30,539 nt of DNA from a virus: positions 1 to 30,539 of the IMG/VR virus record IMGVR_UViG_3300047560_000525, one strand, 5' to 3'. Shown piece by piece: positions 1-10,000 of the stretch. The position numbers and the translations under genes were made by a program. Under the pieces are notes generated by a model. The model ran no database searches. It saw nothing but the letters and a program-made list of their open reading frames with translations, and had not been told where the DNA came from. Each line of letters begins with the position of its first letter. Position 1 is the stretch's first letter.

Positions 1-943
1 TAGCCGCTTTAAGAACAAACTTGTTTGGATAATAAGTTGTTCCAGAAACGTCCTTTTGAAAAATTGTAACCTGAGTCGAGGTTAAATTTGACCACCCATA
101 TGATGAACCAGTACCAGTTGTACCTGCAGTAGTTGAGTAACCAAACTTAATAGTTCCCATTGTAGACATAATAGTTCTCCAAGTGTCATCCTTACCACCA
201 GGAGATGTGCTGCCGCCAGTTAAAGAACTACTAAACAACACTTGAGAACCTGAATTAAAAAAGTATCTTGCAGTATTAGCATCTGTAAAATTAATAGTAA
301 CTGTTTGTTGTACAGTACCGTTCCAACCAGGAGCACGTTGTTGCTGAGTTCCCAAAGTAGGAAGGTCAATTTCTGCGTCTGGTGGAACAATTAATCTATT
401 AGTAGTAATAGTATCAGCTAACGTATTATAAGCAGAACGATCAGCTTCAGTAATTTTAATGCCACCAAATCGCATAGCCATTGAACCAGTTGCAGTAGTT
501 AGTGCAAATACTGCACCACCTTTAGTTGCACTGATTGTAAATTGGGTGCTAGTAGCAACTTCAGCAATGTAATAAGTTGTACCTGCAACAACACCACCGA
601 ATACTGTTCCGCTAAATGTTACTGCTAAACCAACTGCTAGTGTAGTAGTGCTTGAAGTTGTGAATCTATTAGTGCTTACATCAGACGCAGTGACTGTTAA
701 ATTAATTGCAGGGTCAGTTAATAAAGAAGATTGGTCTCCACCGATTTGGTGTTGACGGGCACGTAATAAGTCATTTCTTAAATTTGACCATTGTGTCATT
801 GAAATTTTTGCGTTAGCAGATACTGAGCTACTAGATACAGTTTGTCCGTATCCATAATCACCAGATCCAGTTCCTAACACTAATGCGACCTTTCCTTGGA
901 TCGTATTATAGTCCGTTGCTGCAATTTTATCACCGACTGCCAT
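1..943 (-). CDS. Virion structural (fibre-like) protein, C-terminus cut by window edge
   Basis: The open frame starts at ATG 943 and runs off the left edge without a stop (at least 314 residues). The start is supported by an AGGG Shine-Dalgarno seven bases upstream. The N-terminus (MAVGDKIAATDYN, then a GTGSGDYGYGQ segment and a TQWxNLRxDLLxARQHQ segment) looks like a family of virion proteins I remember from marine T4-like phages; this is recognition from memory, not a search. Residues about 80 to 155 form an inserted beta-rich module with VTFSGTVFGGVVAGTTYYI, of the kind repeated in many phage fibres. The rest is Thr/Ser/Gly-rich. It lies 33 bases after the 510-aa fibre gene and has its own possible late promoter, so it is probably a virion component expressed late. 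The exact role is unknown. No frameshift is visible. Confidence 0.75.
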   Translation of the reverse strand, partial: MAVGDKIAATDYNTIQGKVALVLGTGSGDYGYGQTVSSSSVSANAKISMTQWSNLRNDLLRARQHQIGGDQSSLLTDPAINLTVTASDVSTNRFTTSSTTTLAVGLAVTFSGTVFGGVVAGTTYYIAEVATSTQFTISATKGGAVFALTTATGSMAMRFGGIKITEADRSAYNTLADTITTNRLIVPPDAEIDLPTLGTQQQRAPGWNGTVQQTVTINFTDANTARYFFNSGSQVLFSSSLTGGSTSPGGKDDTWRTIMSTMGTIKFGYSTTAGTTGTGSSYGWSNLTSTQVTIFQKDVSGTTYYPNKFVLKAA

Positions 944-964
944 ATTTTATCCCTGTATTAACGA

Positions 965-973
965 TTTTATTTA
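965..973 (-). promoter_or_regulatory. Candidate late promoter for the left-edge virion gene
   Basis: On the minus strand this reads TAAATAAAA, with TAAATA 24 bases before the ATG at 943. It is the weakest member of the set of TAAATA sites found in every minus-strand gap longer than 30 bases. It lacks the trailing AC of the better sites. Confidence 0.35.
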
Positions 974-976
974 GTT

Positions 977-2509
977 TTATAAAATTAAACATTCAACAAG
1001 TTTGACGTCACTGTTGTCGTTTGATTCTAAAGCAATAGCAAACGTGTCGGCGTTATTACCCATTGCAGATTGTGCTGTACCATTTGGACCAGCAACTAAA
1101 CGCTGACCTTTAATTACAGTTCCAGATACTTTAACAGGAACACGGCCTTTTAGGGCAATATATGTACCACCTTCTAATTCGCTGTTCATCATATAAGCTG
1201 GATTGGCAGATACTGCACCAATTGCACGGAAGCCAACTTGGGCTGCTGTTACTTCTTTTTCACCGCCTACAATAACAACTGTACCTACTTCATATTCAGC
1301 ATCAGCTAGATATTTTTCAGCCAAGTCAGCATAGTTTGCTGCCGTTGCAGTACCAACAAAGAATGTACCTTTAACTGCTCCAGCAGTAATGTTTGTGCCG
1401 TTGATAACTTCATCAACCGATGTGCGAGCTACAATAGTTCCTACACTTGATGCAGAACTTGCTGTTACATAATTTCCACTAACTGCAAGAGAATCTGCTT
1501 GAGTAGCAGTACCTGCAAACGAGTTAGCATATACAGTTGCAAACTTTAATGAGTTTGAACCAATGTTACTAGGTGTACCAGACGATGCATCTGCGCCAGG
1601 AACAATATCGTTTCCTACTAACTTCATTGGAGTTTTTGTTACAGATGCAACAGTTGTTTGGAATTGGATTGTGTCGTTTAACTGGTTTCTAATTGTAGGT
1701 ATTGTGTTGCCTTGGTTAAACACTGCTAATCTAGGTGTTGCACCAACTGTATAACCAACATCGTCAAATTGAACTAATGTATTAAAACTTGCAGACCCTG
1801 CACGAACATAACTGCTTGCATCATAGCCGCCTAAGCGATCAGAATCAGTTGCTGTTCCCCAGAATCTATGACTGTCAGTTGTTTGTCCTGGATTACCATT
1901 ATCATTTGTATATGCTAGTGTAATACCTTGACGAATTGTTGTAAATCCAGTAATTGGATTTGTGCCAGTGTCTAAATCAAATGCAGAATCTGGACTAATA
2001 ACAAATACTGTTTGATAAGCACCTGACCCTGTACCAACACGAGCTTCAATAATTGCGTGTGTTGTTGAAGAACCAGATTCTTTAACACTGCGAGAAATCA
2101 TTTGAGTTGTACCAGAACCTGCAACGCCCTGTGGACCAATTAGGGTAAAGTCGCTGCCGTTCCATGAATACAACTGTTTGTTAACTGTATCGAACCAGAA
2201 ATCACCAACTGTTAAACCAGTAGGTTGAGTTGCGCCAATTTCTGCGCCGCCTGTTGTGCGCCACTTATTACTATCATAAAATTTTAATTTAGAGTTAGTA
2301 CTATCGTACCAAATCTGCCCGCTTAGTGGTTTTGAAGGCGGGTTTGCGTTTGAAAAGTTTTCTAATAAAAATAGAAAGTTTTCGTTCTGAATTTCACCGT
2401 AACCAGCATAATTTTTACCAATTAGCTTAAGGTCAGTAGTTGTATCTACTGTACCGTCAGCAACTGTAGTTACTACCGATCCGTTATATCTGTTAATGGT
2501 ATATGGCAT
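977..2509 (-). CDS. Tail fibre protein with chaperone-like C-terminus (510 aa)
   Basis: This is one of three neighbouring proteins sharing an N-terminal module of about 130 residues. In it, GKNYAGYG and an NENFLFLLENF segment are followed by two GxxWxDxxxxxLxxxxG units. The middle (FWGTATDSDRLGG and NIGSNSLKFATVYANSFAG) also resembles the 709-aa collar fibre. The C-terminal 130 or so residues begin with TATAANYADLAEKYLADAEY and continue with GTVVIVGGEKEVT, an AIGAVSANPAYMMN segment and a GRVPVKVSG segment. This looks like the C-terminal region of phage fibres related to intramolecular-chaperone (peptidase G2-like) domains; that assignment is from motif memory. Start ATG has AGGA about nine bases upstream. 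It forms its own predicted late unit. Likely role: host contact or baseplate fibre. Confidence 0.8.
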   Translation of the reverse strand: MPYTINRYNGSVVTTVADGTVDTTTDLKLIGKNYAGYGEIQNENFLFLLENFSNANPPSKPLSGQIWYDSTNSKLKFYDSNKWRTTGGAEIGATQPTGLTVGDFWFDTVNKQLYSWNGSDFTLIGPQGVAGSGTTQMISRSVKESGSSTTHAIIEARVGTGSGAYQTVFVISPDSAFDLDTGTNPITGFTTIRQGITLAYTNDNGNPGQTTDSHRFWGTATDSDRLGGYDASSYVRAGSASFNTLVQFDDVGYTVGATPRLAVFNQGNTIPTIRNQLNDTIQFQTTVASVTKTPMKLVGNDIVPGADASSGTPSNIGSNSLKFATVYANSFAGTATQADSLAVSGNYVTASSASSVGTIVARTSVDEVINGTNITAGAVKGTFFVGTATAANYADLAEKYLADAEYEVGTVVIVGGEKEVTAAQVGFRAIGAVSANPAYMMNSELEGGTYIALKGRVPVKVSGTVIKGQRLVAGPNGTAQSAMGNNADTFAIALESNDNSDVKLVECLIL

Positions 2510-2530
2510 CTCTTATATTCCTTAGTCCTA

Positions 2531-2539
2531 GTGTATTTA
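2531..2539 (-). promoter_or_regulatory. Candidate T4-type late promoter for the 510-aa fibre gene
   Basis: Minus strand reads CATAAATACAC, with TAAATA 24 bases before ATG 2509. TAAATACAC is identical to the site in front of gp6. It resembles the T4 late promoter TATAAATA, which is recognised by gp55-RNA polymerase, and gp55 is encoded in this window. Confidence 0.6.
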
Positions 2540-2566
2540 TGCTATTTTGGCTAGTACAGCCGCTCC

Positions 2567-4216
2567 TTAAATGTCTATTCCGCTACCCCAAGCACCGCTA
2601 GATAGGGTAAATTGCTTTGCACTTGCTGTATCAATACACCAAACTCTGCAAATTGCGCCGTCTTGATGTTCAGACGGTGGATAAACCTTTGTAATAATTG
2701 TTAATGCAATCTGTTGATTAGTTAATAATCCAACGTTAATAGATAATGCTAACGGGGCAGTTTGAACTGCATATAGCAATGATTCGTAATTTACTCCGTC
2801 AGTAGGATCAGTCGGATCTGCTAAATTTGTAATTTTCTTGTTACTTACGTTAACTGCGCCCGATCCTTTTGGAACTAACACAATATCGCCGTTAGCTAAT
2901 ACTGGATTAACATACGAAATAGAATTATCGTTAGAATACAAGTAATCAACTTGTAACGATGTTAATGTGCCAACACTTTGCAAGCCTGGAGCACTATTAA
3001 CTGTAACACCCAATGCAGTTTGTGTTAAAACTTCAAAACCATTTACGTGGTATCCTTTTCCTGTTGCAATATCAATATGCTCAGAACTAGTCCACGCAGT
3101 TGTGTTAGCTACCCAAATAATCGACTTGTCTCCGTCGATGCCTGCTTGTAAATTAATACCACCGCCGTCTGCGGTTGTGTTGTCAGGGGTATCAGTTTTA
3201 CCTAAATCAATTAACTTATCTTCAATTTGTACATTAATAGTATTAATAGTTGTTAAATCACCCTCAACTGTTAAACTACCTCTAATTCTTGTATCGCCAT
3301 TTACATCAAGTGTAGCTGTAGGGAGATCTGTGTATATACCCACAAACTGATCCTGTGCGTTAATGTATTGTGCAGGCAATAAGCCTCCTACATTTAACGT
3401 ATAGATTGAATAGTCTTGATTAGCAATGTTAGAATTAATCTGCATTGCATTACTATCAACGTGAATTTCGATATTTTGATTAACACCGAGTATTAACGGA
3501 GTTTCGTTTGCAATTGTAATAGAACCGGATGTTCCTGAACTATCAGTTGTAGAAAGGAAACTTTCTGCATTTTTTAAACTTTGGTCTGCTGCTATTAAGT
3601 AACTAGACGAAGTTACAGGTACATCAAACTTAACACCAGAATAGTTACTAACGTTAAATCCAATATTAATGTCGCCAGTATATCCCGAAATTGGAGATGC
3701 CGGAGTAAATGCGTCTTTACTAAAAATACCTATTAATACTCGAGCAACATACACTAAAACAATAGTATGTTCAATAGTATTTGTATCAAGAACATCAACA
3801 GCTTGCAAACCGCTAATTCCCTGAGACCTAGTATAGATTGGACCTGCTAATATTGTTGCCAATCCATCATTAAAATATAACTGTTGGCGATTACTATCAA
3901 TCCACAGATCGCCCTGCACCATCGAAGGAGTAACGCCAGAAACAATAGTACCACCGGAAACTTTAAATCCGTTTCCGTCATAAACTTTTAATCGACCTTC
4001 GCTAGTATCATACCACAACTGTCCAATTATAGGATGATTTGGTGAACTAGTGTTAGCAAAATTTTCTAAAATATGAATAAAATTCTCATTTACTAATTCG
4101 CCGTATGAACTAGAATTCTTTCCAACTAATGTAATATCAGTTGCTGTTTGATCAATTGTTCCGTCTACAATCTCTGTTAATACAGAACCGTCAGTTTTGT
4201 TTATAATATAGCTCAT
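2567..4216 (-). CDS. Tail fibre protein (549 aa), paralogous N-terminus
   Basis: The N-terminal 130 or so residues match the other two fibres (GKNSSSYGELVNENFIHILE, then QLWYDTSEGRLKVYDG and GDLWIDSNRQQLYF). The middle contains TLDVNGDTRIRGSLTVEGDL and a VQIEDKLIDLG segment, the layered LTVxGDLTT type of repeat common in marine phage fibres. Near the C-terminus, KKITNLADPTDPTDGVNYES is the recurrent ItNLadPtdptDaVn fibre motif. There is neither a tail-collar domain nor the chaperone-like end of the 510-aa protein. Start ATG overlaps the TGA stop of the collar fibre as ATGA, and its Shine-Dalgarno is weak, so translation is probably coupled. Likely a fibre or fibre-associated protein; receptor unknown. 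Confidence 0.8.
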   Translation of the reverse strand: MSYIINKTDGSVLTEIVDGTIDQTATDITLVGKNSSSYGELVNENFIHILENFANTSSPNHPIIGQLWYDTSEGRLKVYDGNGFKVSGGTIVSGVTPSMVQGDLWIDSNRQQLYFNDGLATILAGPIYTRSQGISGLQAVDVLDTNTIEHTIVLVYVARVLIGIFSKDAFTPASPISGYTGDINIGFNVSNYSGVKFDVPVTSSSYLIAADQSLKNAESFLSTTDSSGTSGSITIANETPLILGVNQNIEIHVDSNAMQINSNIANQDYSIYTLNVGGLLPAQYINAQDQFVGIYTDLPTATLDVNGDTRIRGSLTVEGDLTTINTINVQIEDKLIDLGKTDTPDNTTADGGGINLQAGIDGDKSIIWVANTTAWTSSEHIDIATGKGYHVNGFEVLTQTALGVTVNSAPGLQSVGTLTSLQVDYLYSNDNSISYVNPVLANGDIVLVPKGSGAVNVSNKKITNLADPTDPTDGVNYESLLYAVQTAPLALSINVGLLTNQQIALTIITKVYPPSEHQDGAICRVWCIDTASAKQFTLSSGAWGSGIDI

Positions 4217-6342
4217 AGAAATACACCAGTGTAGATAATGTAGTTGATTGTCTGATATGGGTTCATTGTAGACAATGGTTGTCCTGTTGACGGTGTAATA
4301 ATACCACCAGTATTTGGAACCGATAAACCAGAACTTGTTGATTGCGGCCCTGGAGGACTTACTCCGTTAGAGTCGCTTGTTAGACCTGGACGACCAACTG
4401 CAAAGTAATCAGCTTGCCCGCTAGACAATGTGTGTCTATGGTCTGGTAAGTTACTAATAGCAAGTGTACGTGTTTCACTTCCTGAGCCTGCTCCTAATGT
4501 ATCAGCAGTAACGTCAGTAACTCGATTAGAGCTACCTCCGCCAGCATCAATAAGAACATTAGGATTAACTTTATCAGGAACCGTTGTATTGTTATCCATA
4601 TTGTCGCGCCCTAACGGGAAGCGACCTCTTAAATCAGGCAATGCAAAAGTGTTTTTACCAATTAACAATACTGCCGGTTTATATGTATAACCAATAACAG
4701 AGAACAAATCAGAATATGAACCAATTTGAACTTCGCTGCCATCACAGAACAAGTATCCAGTCGGAGGCGTTGCTCCTGCAAACGGAATAATAGCGCCAAC
4801 TGGTACTAACGGAATATTTGATAGTAATGTTTGTTTTGTTACTTTTCTTAAACCAACACCTGGTCTATAAATTAAAAGTTCGTCAGTATTATTAGAAGTT
4901 GTTGATTCTGTTTTATTTTGAATAAGGTCTTGACTAATCGATGTTTCAAAAGTTGCAGTACCGTTAGTAGTTTGTCCATTAAACGCAATACTATTACTAG
5001 AAACGTCACCTGTTAAACTAAAAACTGTAGGACTTGCTAACTTTGCAGCAGAACCAGTAATGTCACCTGCTAACGCACCGGTGAACGAACCAGTAAAGTT
5101 ACCAACAAATGTTTGTGCATAAACGTTTCTAAATGTTCTCGTTGAAGAACCAATATCGTATAATGCATTTGCTGAATCGGTACCTGGAAGAATAACACTC
5201 CCGCCGATTGGGTTACCAAGGCCGTCTAGCTTGTTAACAACAATGTTTCCATAAACATCAACATCTCCGCCAACATTAAGATTTAATCCAACACTTGTTC
5301 CGCCTGCAACAATTAAACTTCCGTTGCCAACTGCGGTAGAATCTGTTTCACTTGAAATTGTAGTAATACCTGATATCAATGCATTACCTAATACATCTAA
5401 TGTAGCTTGCGGGTTAGTATTACTTGGGCCTACACCAATTCGATTTCTTGCATCAACATGCAATACTGTGTTAGTCGAACCAGAATAATTAAGTTTAAAA
5501 TCAATACTTGCACCACTAGTCTTATTATAAAATACTGTACCGGATGTATCTGTACTTAAATTAAAACTTAAATCACTACCGACAGTAAGTCCACTGTTGT
5601 TTCTAATGTTAACTGAGTAATTTGTAGTACTTGTTTGATCGCTTCTTAAGAAATTGGCTGCAGATACTACAGCATTGTTTACGTTTAAACCGTCTGCTGT
5701 ACTTGCTGTTCCCCAAAACTTAGTGGGTGCTGTAGAGCTTCCCGAGTCAACTGAACTTAAATTAATACCTTGATTTATTGTTGTAAATCCAGATATAGTT
5801 TGTTTAGGAGTAAATGCTTCTTTACTAATAATTGCAATTCTGTTGCTGTTAGCATACATTGTCAACACACTGTGATCAATGTTTGCAGTATCTGAAATCG
5901 TTTCTACAATCGGACCTGTCTGTGTACCAGCACTAAATTGAGGACCAACTAGTAACCAGTTAGATCCAGAGAACATGTATAGCTGTTGATTGTTTGTATC
6001 AACCCATAAGTCTCCTTTAATACTACCAGACACACTCGGTGCAGTGGTTGCTTTTTTAACACTGCCTGCTGCCGACCATGTTGTTCCGTCAAATACTTTT
6101 AATAAGTTAATACCTGCACTATTATCAAACCATAATTGCCCCTGAACTGGGTTCGAAGGTGCAGTTGGTGCAGCAAAATTTTCTAATAAATGTAAAAAGT
6201 TTCCTGCAATAACTGGGCCATAGCCTGCATAATTCTTACCGGGAAACTGTAAGGTCGATGCAGAAGCTAACGCACCGTCAAGTACAACTATGGGCGGTTT
6301 AGCAGGATTGGCTGTTTCTGTATAATTTACGTTATAAGTCAT
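4213..6342 (-). CDS. Short-tail-fibre-like protein with phage tail-collar domain (709 aa)
   Basis: The N-terminus shares the fibre module (FPGKNYAGYG, GNFLHLLENF, two GxLWxD units). Residues about 513 to 580 form a phage tail-collar domain (VPVGAIIPFAG, GYLFCDGSEV, FALPDLRGRFPLGRD), as in T4 gp12. H635 and H637 in NLPDHRHTL match the HxH of the gp12 family, where trimers bind metal through such histidines; metal binding here is inferred. The end, NPYQTINYIIYTG, is typical of collar-domain fibres. The linker has the DIGSSTRTFRNVYAQTFVG module also seen in the 510-aa fibre. GGGGA lies six bases before the ATG. It lies 13 bases after the 201-aa gene and overlaps the 549-aa gene by four bases. 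Probable role: receptor-binding fibre attached to the baseplate. Confidence 0.88.
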   Translation of the reverse strand: MTYNVNYTETANPAKPPIVVLDGALASASTLQFPGKNYAGYGPVIAGNFLHLLENFAAPTAPSNPVQGQLWFDNSAGINLLKVFDGTTWSAAGSVKKATTAPSVSGSIKGDLWVDTNNQQLYMFSGSNWLLVGPQFSAGTQTGPIVETISDTANIDHSVLTMYANSNRIAIISKEAFTPKQTISGFTTINQGINLSSVDSGSSTAPTKFWGTASTADGLNVNNAVVSAANFLRSDQTSTTNYSVNIRNNSGLTVGSDLSFNLSTDTSGTVFYNKTSGASIDFKLNYSGSTNTVLHVDARNRIGVGPSNTNPQATLDVLGNALISGITTISSETDSTAVGNGSLIVAGGTSVGLNLNVGGDVDVYGNIVVNKLDGLGNPIGGSVILPGTDSANALYDIGSSTRTFRNVYAQTFVGNFTGSFTGALAGDITGSAAKLASPTVFSLTGDVSSNSIAFNGQTTNGTATFETSISQDLIQNKTESTTSNNTDELLIYRPGVGLRKVTKQTLLSNIPLVPVGAIIPFAGATPPTGYLFCDGSEVQIGSYSDLFSVIGYTYKPAVLLIGKNTFALPDLRGRFPLGRDNMDNNTTVPDKVNPNVLIDAGGGSSNRVTDVTADTLGAGSGSETRTLAISNLPDHRHTLSSGQADYFAVGRPGLTSDSNGVSPPGPQSTSSGLSVPNTGGIITPSTGQPLSTMNPYQTINYIIYTGVFL

Positions 6343-6355
6343 TTATATTCCCCGC

Positions 6356-6961
6356 TTAACCTGTTAAACTCTGAATACGAACCGTATAATCAATTTGAAT
6401 TAAACGGTTTAAAGATTTTTGAACCGGATGAAAAATAACATGAGTTAACAACATCCCATCACCATTAGGGTTATAAGATTTTAAACCTAATTCGTCAAAT
6501 ACATACGCACTTTCATTATTGTTTGTTGTATCATATGCTTGTTGACCACCTGGCTCGCCGTAATCTAATAAACAAGTAATGAATACATCTGTATAATTTG
6601 TACCAGTAACGTGACGTGTTTCAATAAAATTACGTGTAGGATCTACGTTATTACTAGATTTATCATCAACAACTTTTTTATATGTTTCGTTATAAAGACT
6701 AGCGTTTGATCCAGAGCTATTTGGTGTAAGGTACGTGATAATTCCTGTAGGATCTACCGATGTACCACCGTTACCAAATGCCATTTGATAGATGAATCCT
6801 TGCCCACTGTCTGCAATACTCTTTGCAAGAGCAATACTCATATTCTCGTAATGAATTGCATTGCTTTTATCTTGTAAAACAATGTGGTTATCAGGTTCAG
6901 TTACATCCGTAATCTTAATATGTCCACGGATTGCTAGGCCTGTCATGTCATTATGCTGCAT
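6356..6961 (-). CDS. Conserved phage tail/baseplate-associated protein, function unknown (201 aa)
   Basis: I do not recognise a named T4 homologue. The protein has no signal peptide or membrane segment. Notable segments are KSNAIHYENMS, IYQMAFGNGGTSVDPTGI, a YLTPNSSG segment and an LYNETYKKVVDD segment in the first half, then VFDELGLKSY and SLNRLIQIDYTVRI near the end. I recall similar proteins in T4-like marine phages, without a proven role. It sits between the giant baseplate-region protein and the collar fibre and opens their shared late unit, so an adaptor joining fibres to the baseplate is possible; this is inference. The first ATG is chosen because AGAGAG lies about six to seven bases upstream; the internal ATG at codon 6 has no such site. 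Confidence 0.7.
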   Translation of the reverse strand: MQHNDMTGLAIRGHIKITDVTEPDNHIVLQDKSNAIHYENMSIALAKSIADSGQGFIYQMAFGNGGTSVDPTGIITYLTPNSSGSNASLYNETYKKVVDDKSSNNVDPTRNFIETRHVTGTNYTDVFITCLLDYGEPGGQQAYDTTNNNESAYVFDELGLKSYNPNGDGMLLTHVIFHPVQKSLNRLIQIDYTVRIQSLTG

Positions 6962-6978
6962 AATAATCTCTCTTTATT

Positions 6979-6987
6979 GTATATTTA
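6979..6987 (-). promoter_or_regulatory. Candidate late promoter for the 201-aa/collar fibre unit
   Basis: Minus strand reads TAAATATAC, with TAAATA 20 bases before ATG 6961. It differs by one base from the TAAATACAC of the gp6 and 510-aa fibre sites. The palindrome AGCTAGCT (6987-6994) abuts it upstream. Confidence 0.5.
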
Positions 6988-7010
6988 GCTAGCTTCATTA
7001 TCTGCTACTT

Positions 7011-10000
7011 TTATGTATTCTTGAATTCCGAGTACCATGTACCAGGTTCAGATTTTAAAAACTGAGCAATTTTGTTAGTATCGTGCTGAATATTAACAGC
7101 AGAATCCCAAGATTTACCTAAACGTTTTACTACTACAATTCTGTTGCCTACAATTGGAGCATCTCGTAAAGTAATTTTCTTAGAAACCCCATCAACACTG
7201 AATTCAGCAGCAAACGCAACATCACCCTCCGGGCTATCTGGGTAGTTTGTATCTACTCTATACTCAGAGTACGCATATTTTTTAAGTCTGCGGCCTCCAA
7301 CAAACACTTCAATCTCGTCAACACTAGAAGGTACAAATTCTAAATCAACATTAGTTGTTCCATTGGAATCAACTTTAGCAATAACTGTATCTTCGGTATA
7401 AGGCAATGTTTCACTTACTCCGATTTCTTGAACTATCGCACCAACCTTGTGTACATCTCTTACACCTGTTCCTAAGGTACCTCGGCGAATCTGACCCAAC
7501 ACATTACCGTTTAAAGTAAAGTATTCAATACGTTCTCCAGAAATTTCAATAATACCAGGTTTGTTGTTTGCTGGACTTGGAGGGTCAAAGTTACTTGCAT
7601 CCGCAACATGGATTGTTGTATCTGTTTGATGCAATGCTTGTGTTAATACAGTTTGTTTTGTCTTGTTCAAGCGTTTGAAGATTGTTCTATTTAGAATATC
7701 CTTAAACTGCATATATGCGATACCAGAAGATAAAACATTAGTTCCAAATGTTATAATGCTAAACTGATCTTCAATTGCTGGATCAAACGCTAATTTAATA
7801 CTTTGCTTATCTTTTCTTAACTTGAAATCAATACCAGGGGTTAACAATGTTCCATTTTTAATAACCCAAATGTAACTATCATTTAATACTGCTCTATCAA
7901 GTTTTAATAAACCACTAGATAGGCCTCTATATTTGTAGTACTCTTCAGTAGACGGTGTTAACGATAAGTTAGAAGTAATATTAATAGCAGTTCTTTGCAT
8001 ATCAAGAATATCGTGTTGATATGAACTGATAACTTCAATTGTATCAGTAGATTGGTATGCTTGGCTTGTAACTAATAACGGAGGTGTACTTGGTACATAG
8101 TGGTACCCCTCACCTTGCTTAATGCTTACAATTAACTGCTTACCGGTGTATTTTTTATACGTTGCCTTATTAATTTTAATTGTAATACCACTTAAATCTA
8201 TAATATAATCAATTGCAGGATTTAATAAGTTGCCATCGACTAATACAACAATATCGTTTGCTGATACAGTATATGGTAAGAACTTAATCGGATCAATTGT
8301 ATAATTAAGTTTGTTACTCTTAATTGTAAAATAGTTATTGTTAGGTGCTAACAGAATATTTTGATTAACTCGTACTATCATATTAGATTCAATAGGTAAT
8401 GAATCTCCAATAATATTTGCTAATTGATATGTGTCTGTACCATTTCCGGCAAACGTTTCTGATTTAGTAACAGAGAATGTTTGTTGTGTTCCACTTACAA
8501 TTACAAAAGAAATTAATGATTGATCTGCAGGTTCTGTAATGAATCGGATACCAATTCTATTTGTACTTTCGTATGACGAGTCGGTTTTAAACAACTCAAC
8601 AATTGCCGGTTGTCCGTCTACATAAACCATATAAGATACATCTTTTAACCACGGTGCTTTAGTAATGAATTCTTTAGTTACACCATTACCAACAAAGTAG
8701 TCTAAGTCAAGGATGTTAGAACCGTTAAATCCAATACTGAATATAGAAATCGTAACTCCGTCTGCTGGAGGAACAACGGTTGTAACAGTTTTGTTCTTAT
8801 AATCAAATGTATAATCAGTGTCTCTTTCAAGAACATATGATTGTCTACTTAGAGTGCCATCTATGCCAACAACTTTTTCTACAGTTTTAACAATGATTGC
8901 TTGTTTGCTGTTAGGAGTTTGGCTAATAACAAAACTGTCAGTTGTGCCATCACCTAAGAAGCTATCAACCTTAACTACTGCATTACCAATACTTGGTCTA
9001 TCAAAAACTTTAATTGCAACAGCATCAACAACTTGTCCCGGAACAACTTCTTCAGGTGAAGGATTAGTTGTTGGGGTAACAAATCCGTCACCATCAATAA
9101 TAATTTCGTCAGCAGTTTTACCAGTTGCAGTACTGTATACTCCAGTAACATTATCCAATGTTCCACCTGAAAGCGCAGTATCATAATCGTCTTCTCCAGG
9201 CGCAATACTTCCGTCGCTTGTACTCTTACGAATTAAAAATTCGTCGCCTGCGTATGTATCAAAACCGCTAGGTATTGTTATAGAACTAATTGCGCCATCG
9301 GCAATTACAGTTTTCATAATTGCATATGGTTTGTCGGGCATAAAGGCGCCGTCATAATTTGGATCATCAATTCTAATTTTATTCAAATATGCTTTGATGC
9401 TAAGGTCTGCATGTTGTACTAATGGCTCAGTTAGCTGAACTAACCCAGTTGCATTAATTGTGTAATCCGTTGGTGAAACTAATGTTCGAGTAAACACTGC
9501 GGTTGCATTAACAGGAATAGTTCTAAATAAAATTTGTCCTAATTTAATTGTATTGCTCAAAGGAAGAATTTGAGAAATTTTGCAATTATATGCAACGCCG
9601 TTAACAACAGACGGGATTGTTAAAACATCACCAACTTTTAATCCAACAACGCTATTTAGAATCAACGAATCAATACCCAAATTACTCTGATGAGTTACTG
9701 TTCTAGTAATTGTTGCTTCTACATTAAGTGGTGCGTTGTCATAAACGCTAACAGGATAAGTTACTGTTACACCGTCGGTGTCTATATAAGTTTCATTGTT
9801 TAACTTTGCATAGTAAACATTTAATTCTGTACCTGTTTCTGGTACATACCCCAATTCAATAGTATGTTCACCGTCGGCTTGGATTGTTTTAACTATGTCA
9901 TTATAAGTTTCATCTAAACTTGCCCACTTGTCCGAATAGTAAGGTAAGTTATCCCAGCCGCCATTAACTTCAAAACCCATTCCAGATACAATTACGCCAC

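Noticed and set aside
2549-2561. Inverted repeat GGCT/AGCC with a five-base loop as a terminator after the 549-aa fibre
   Set aside because: Only four base pairs and no T-run after it on the minus strand; it lies beside a promoter motif and is too weak to call.
2967-3350. 127-codon plus-strand open frame opposite the 549-aa fibre
   Set aside because: Antisense to a well-supported fibre gene, no promoter or ribosome site, no recognisable motif.
6987-6994. Palindrome AGCTAGCT as an operator
   Set aside because: Eight bases of common composition, not repeated near the other late promoters; noted only as neighbouring the 6979 site.
8818-9186. 122-codon plus-strand open frame opposite the giant gene
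   Set aside because: Antisense shadow inside a continuous conserved coding region; Ser/Thr/Leu-rich with no known pattern.
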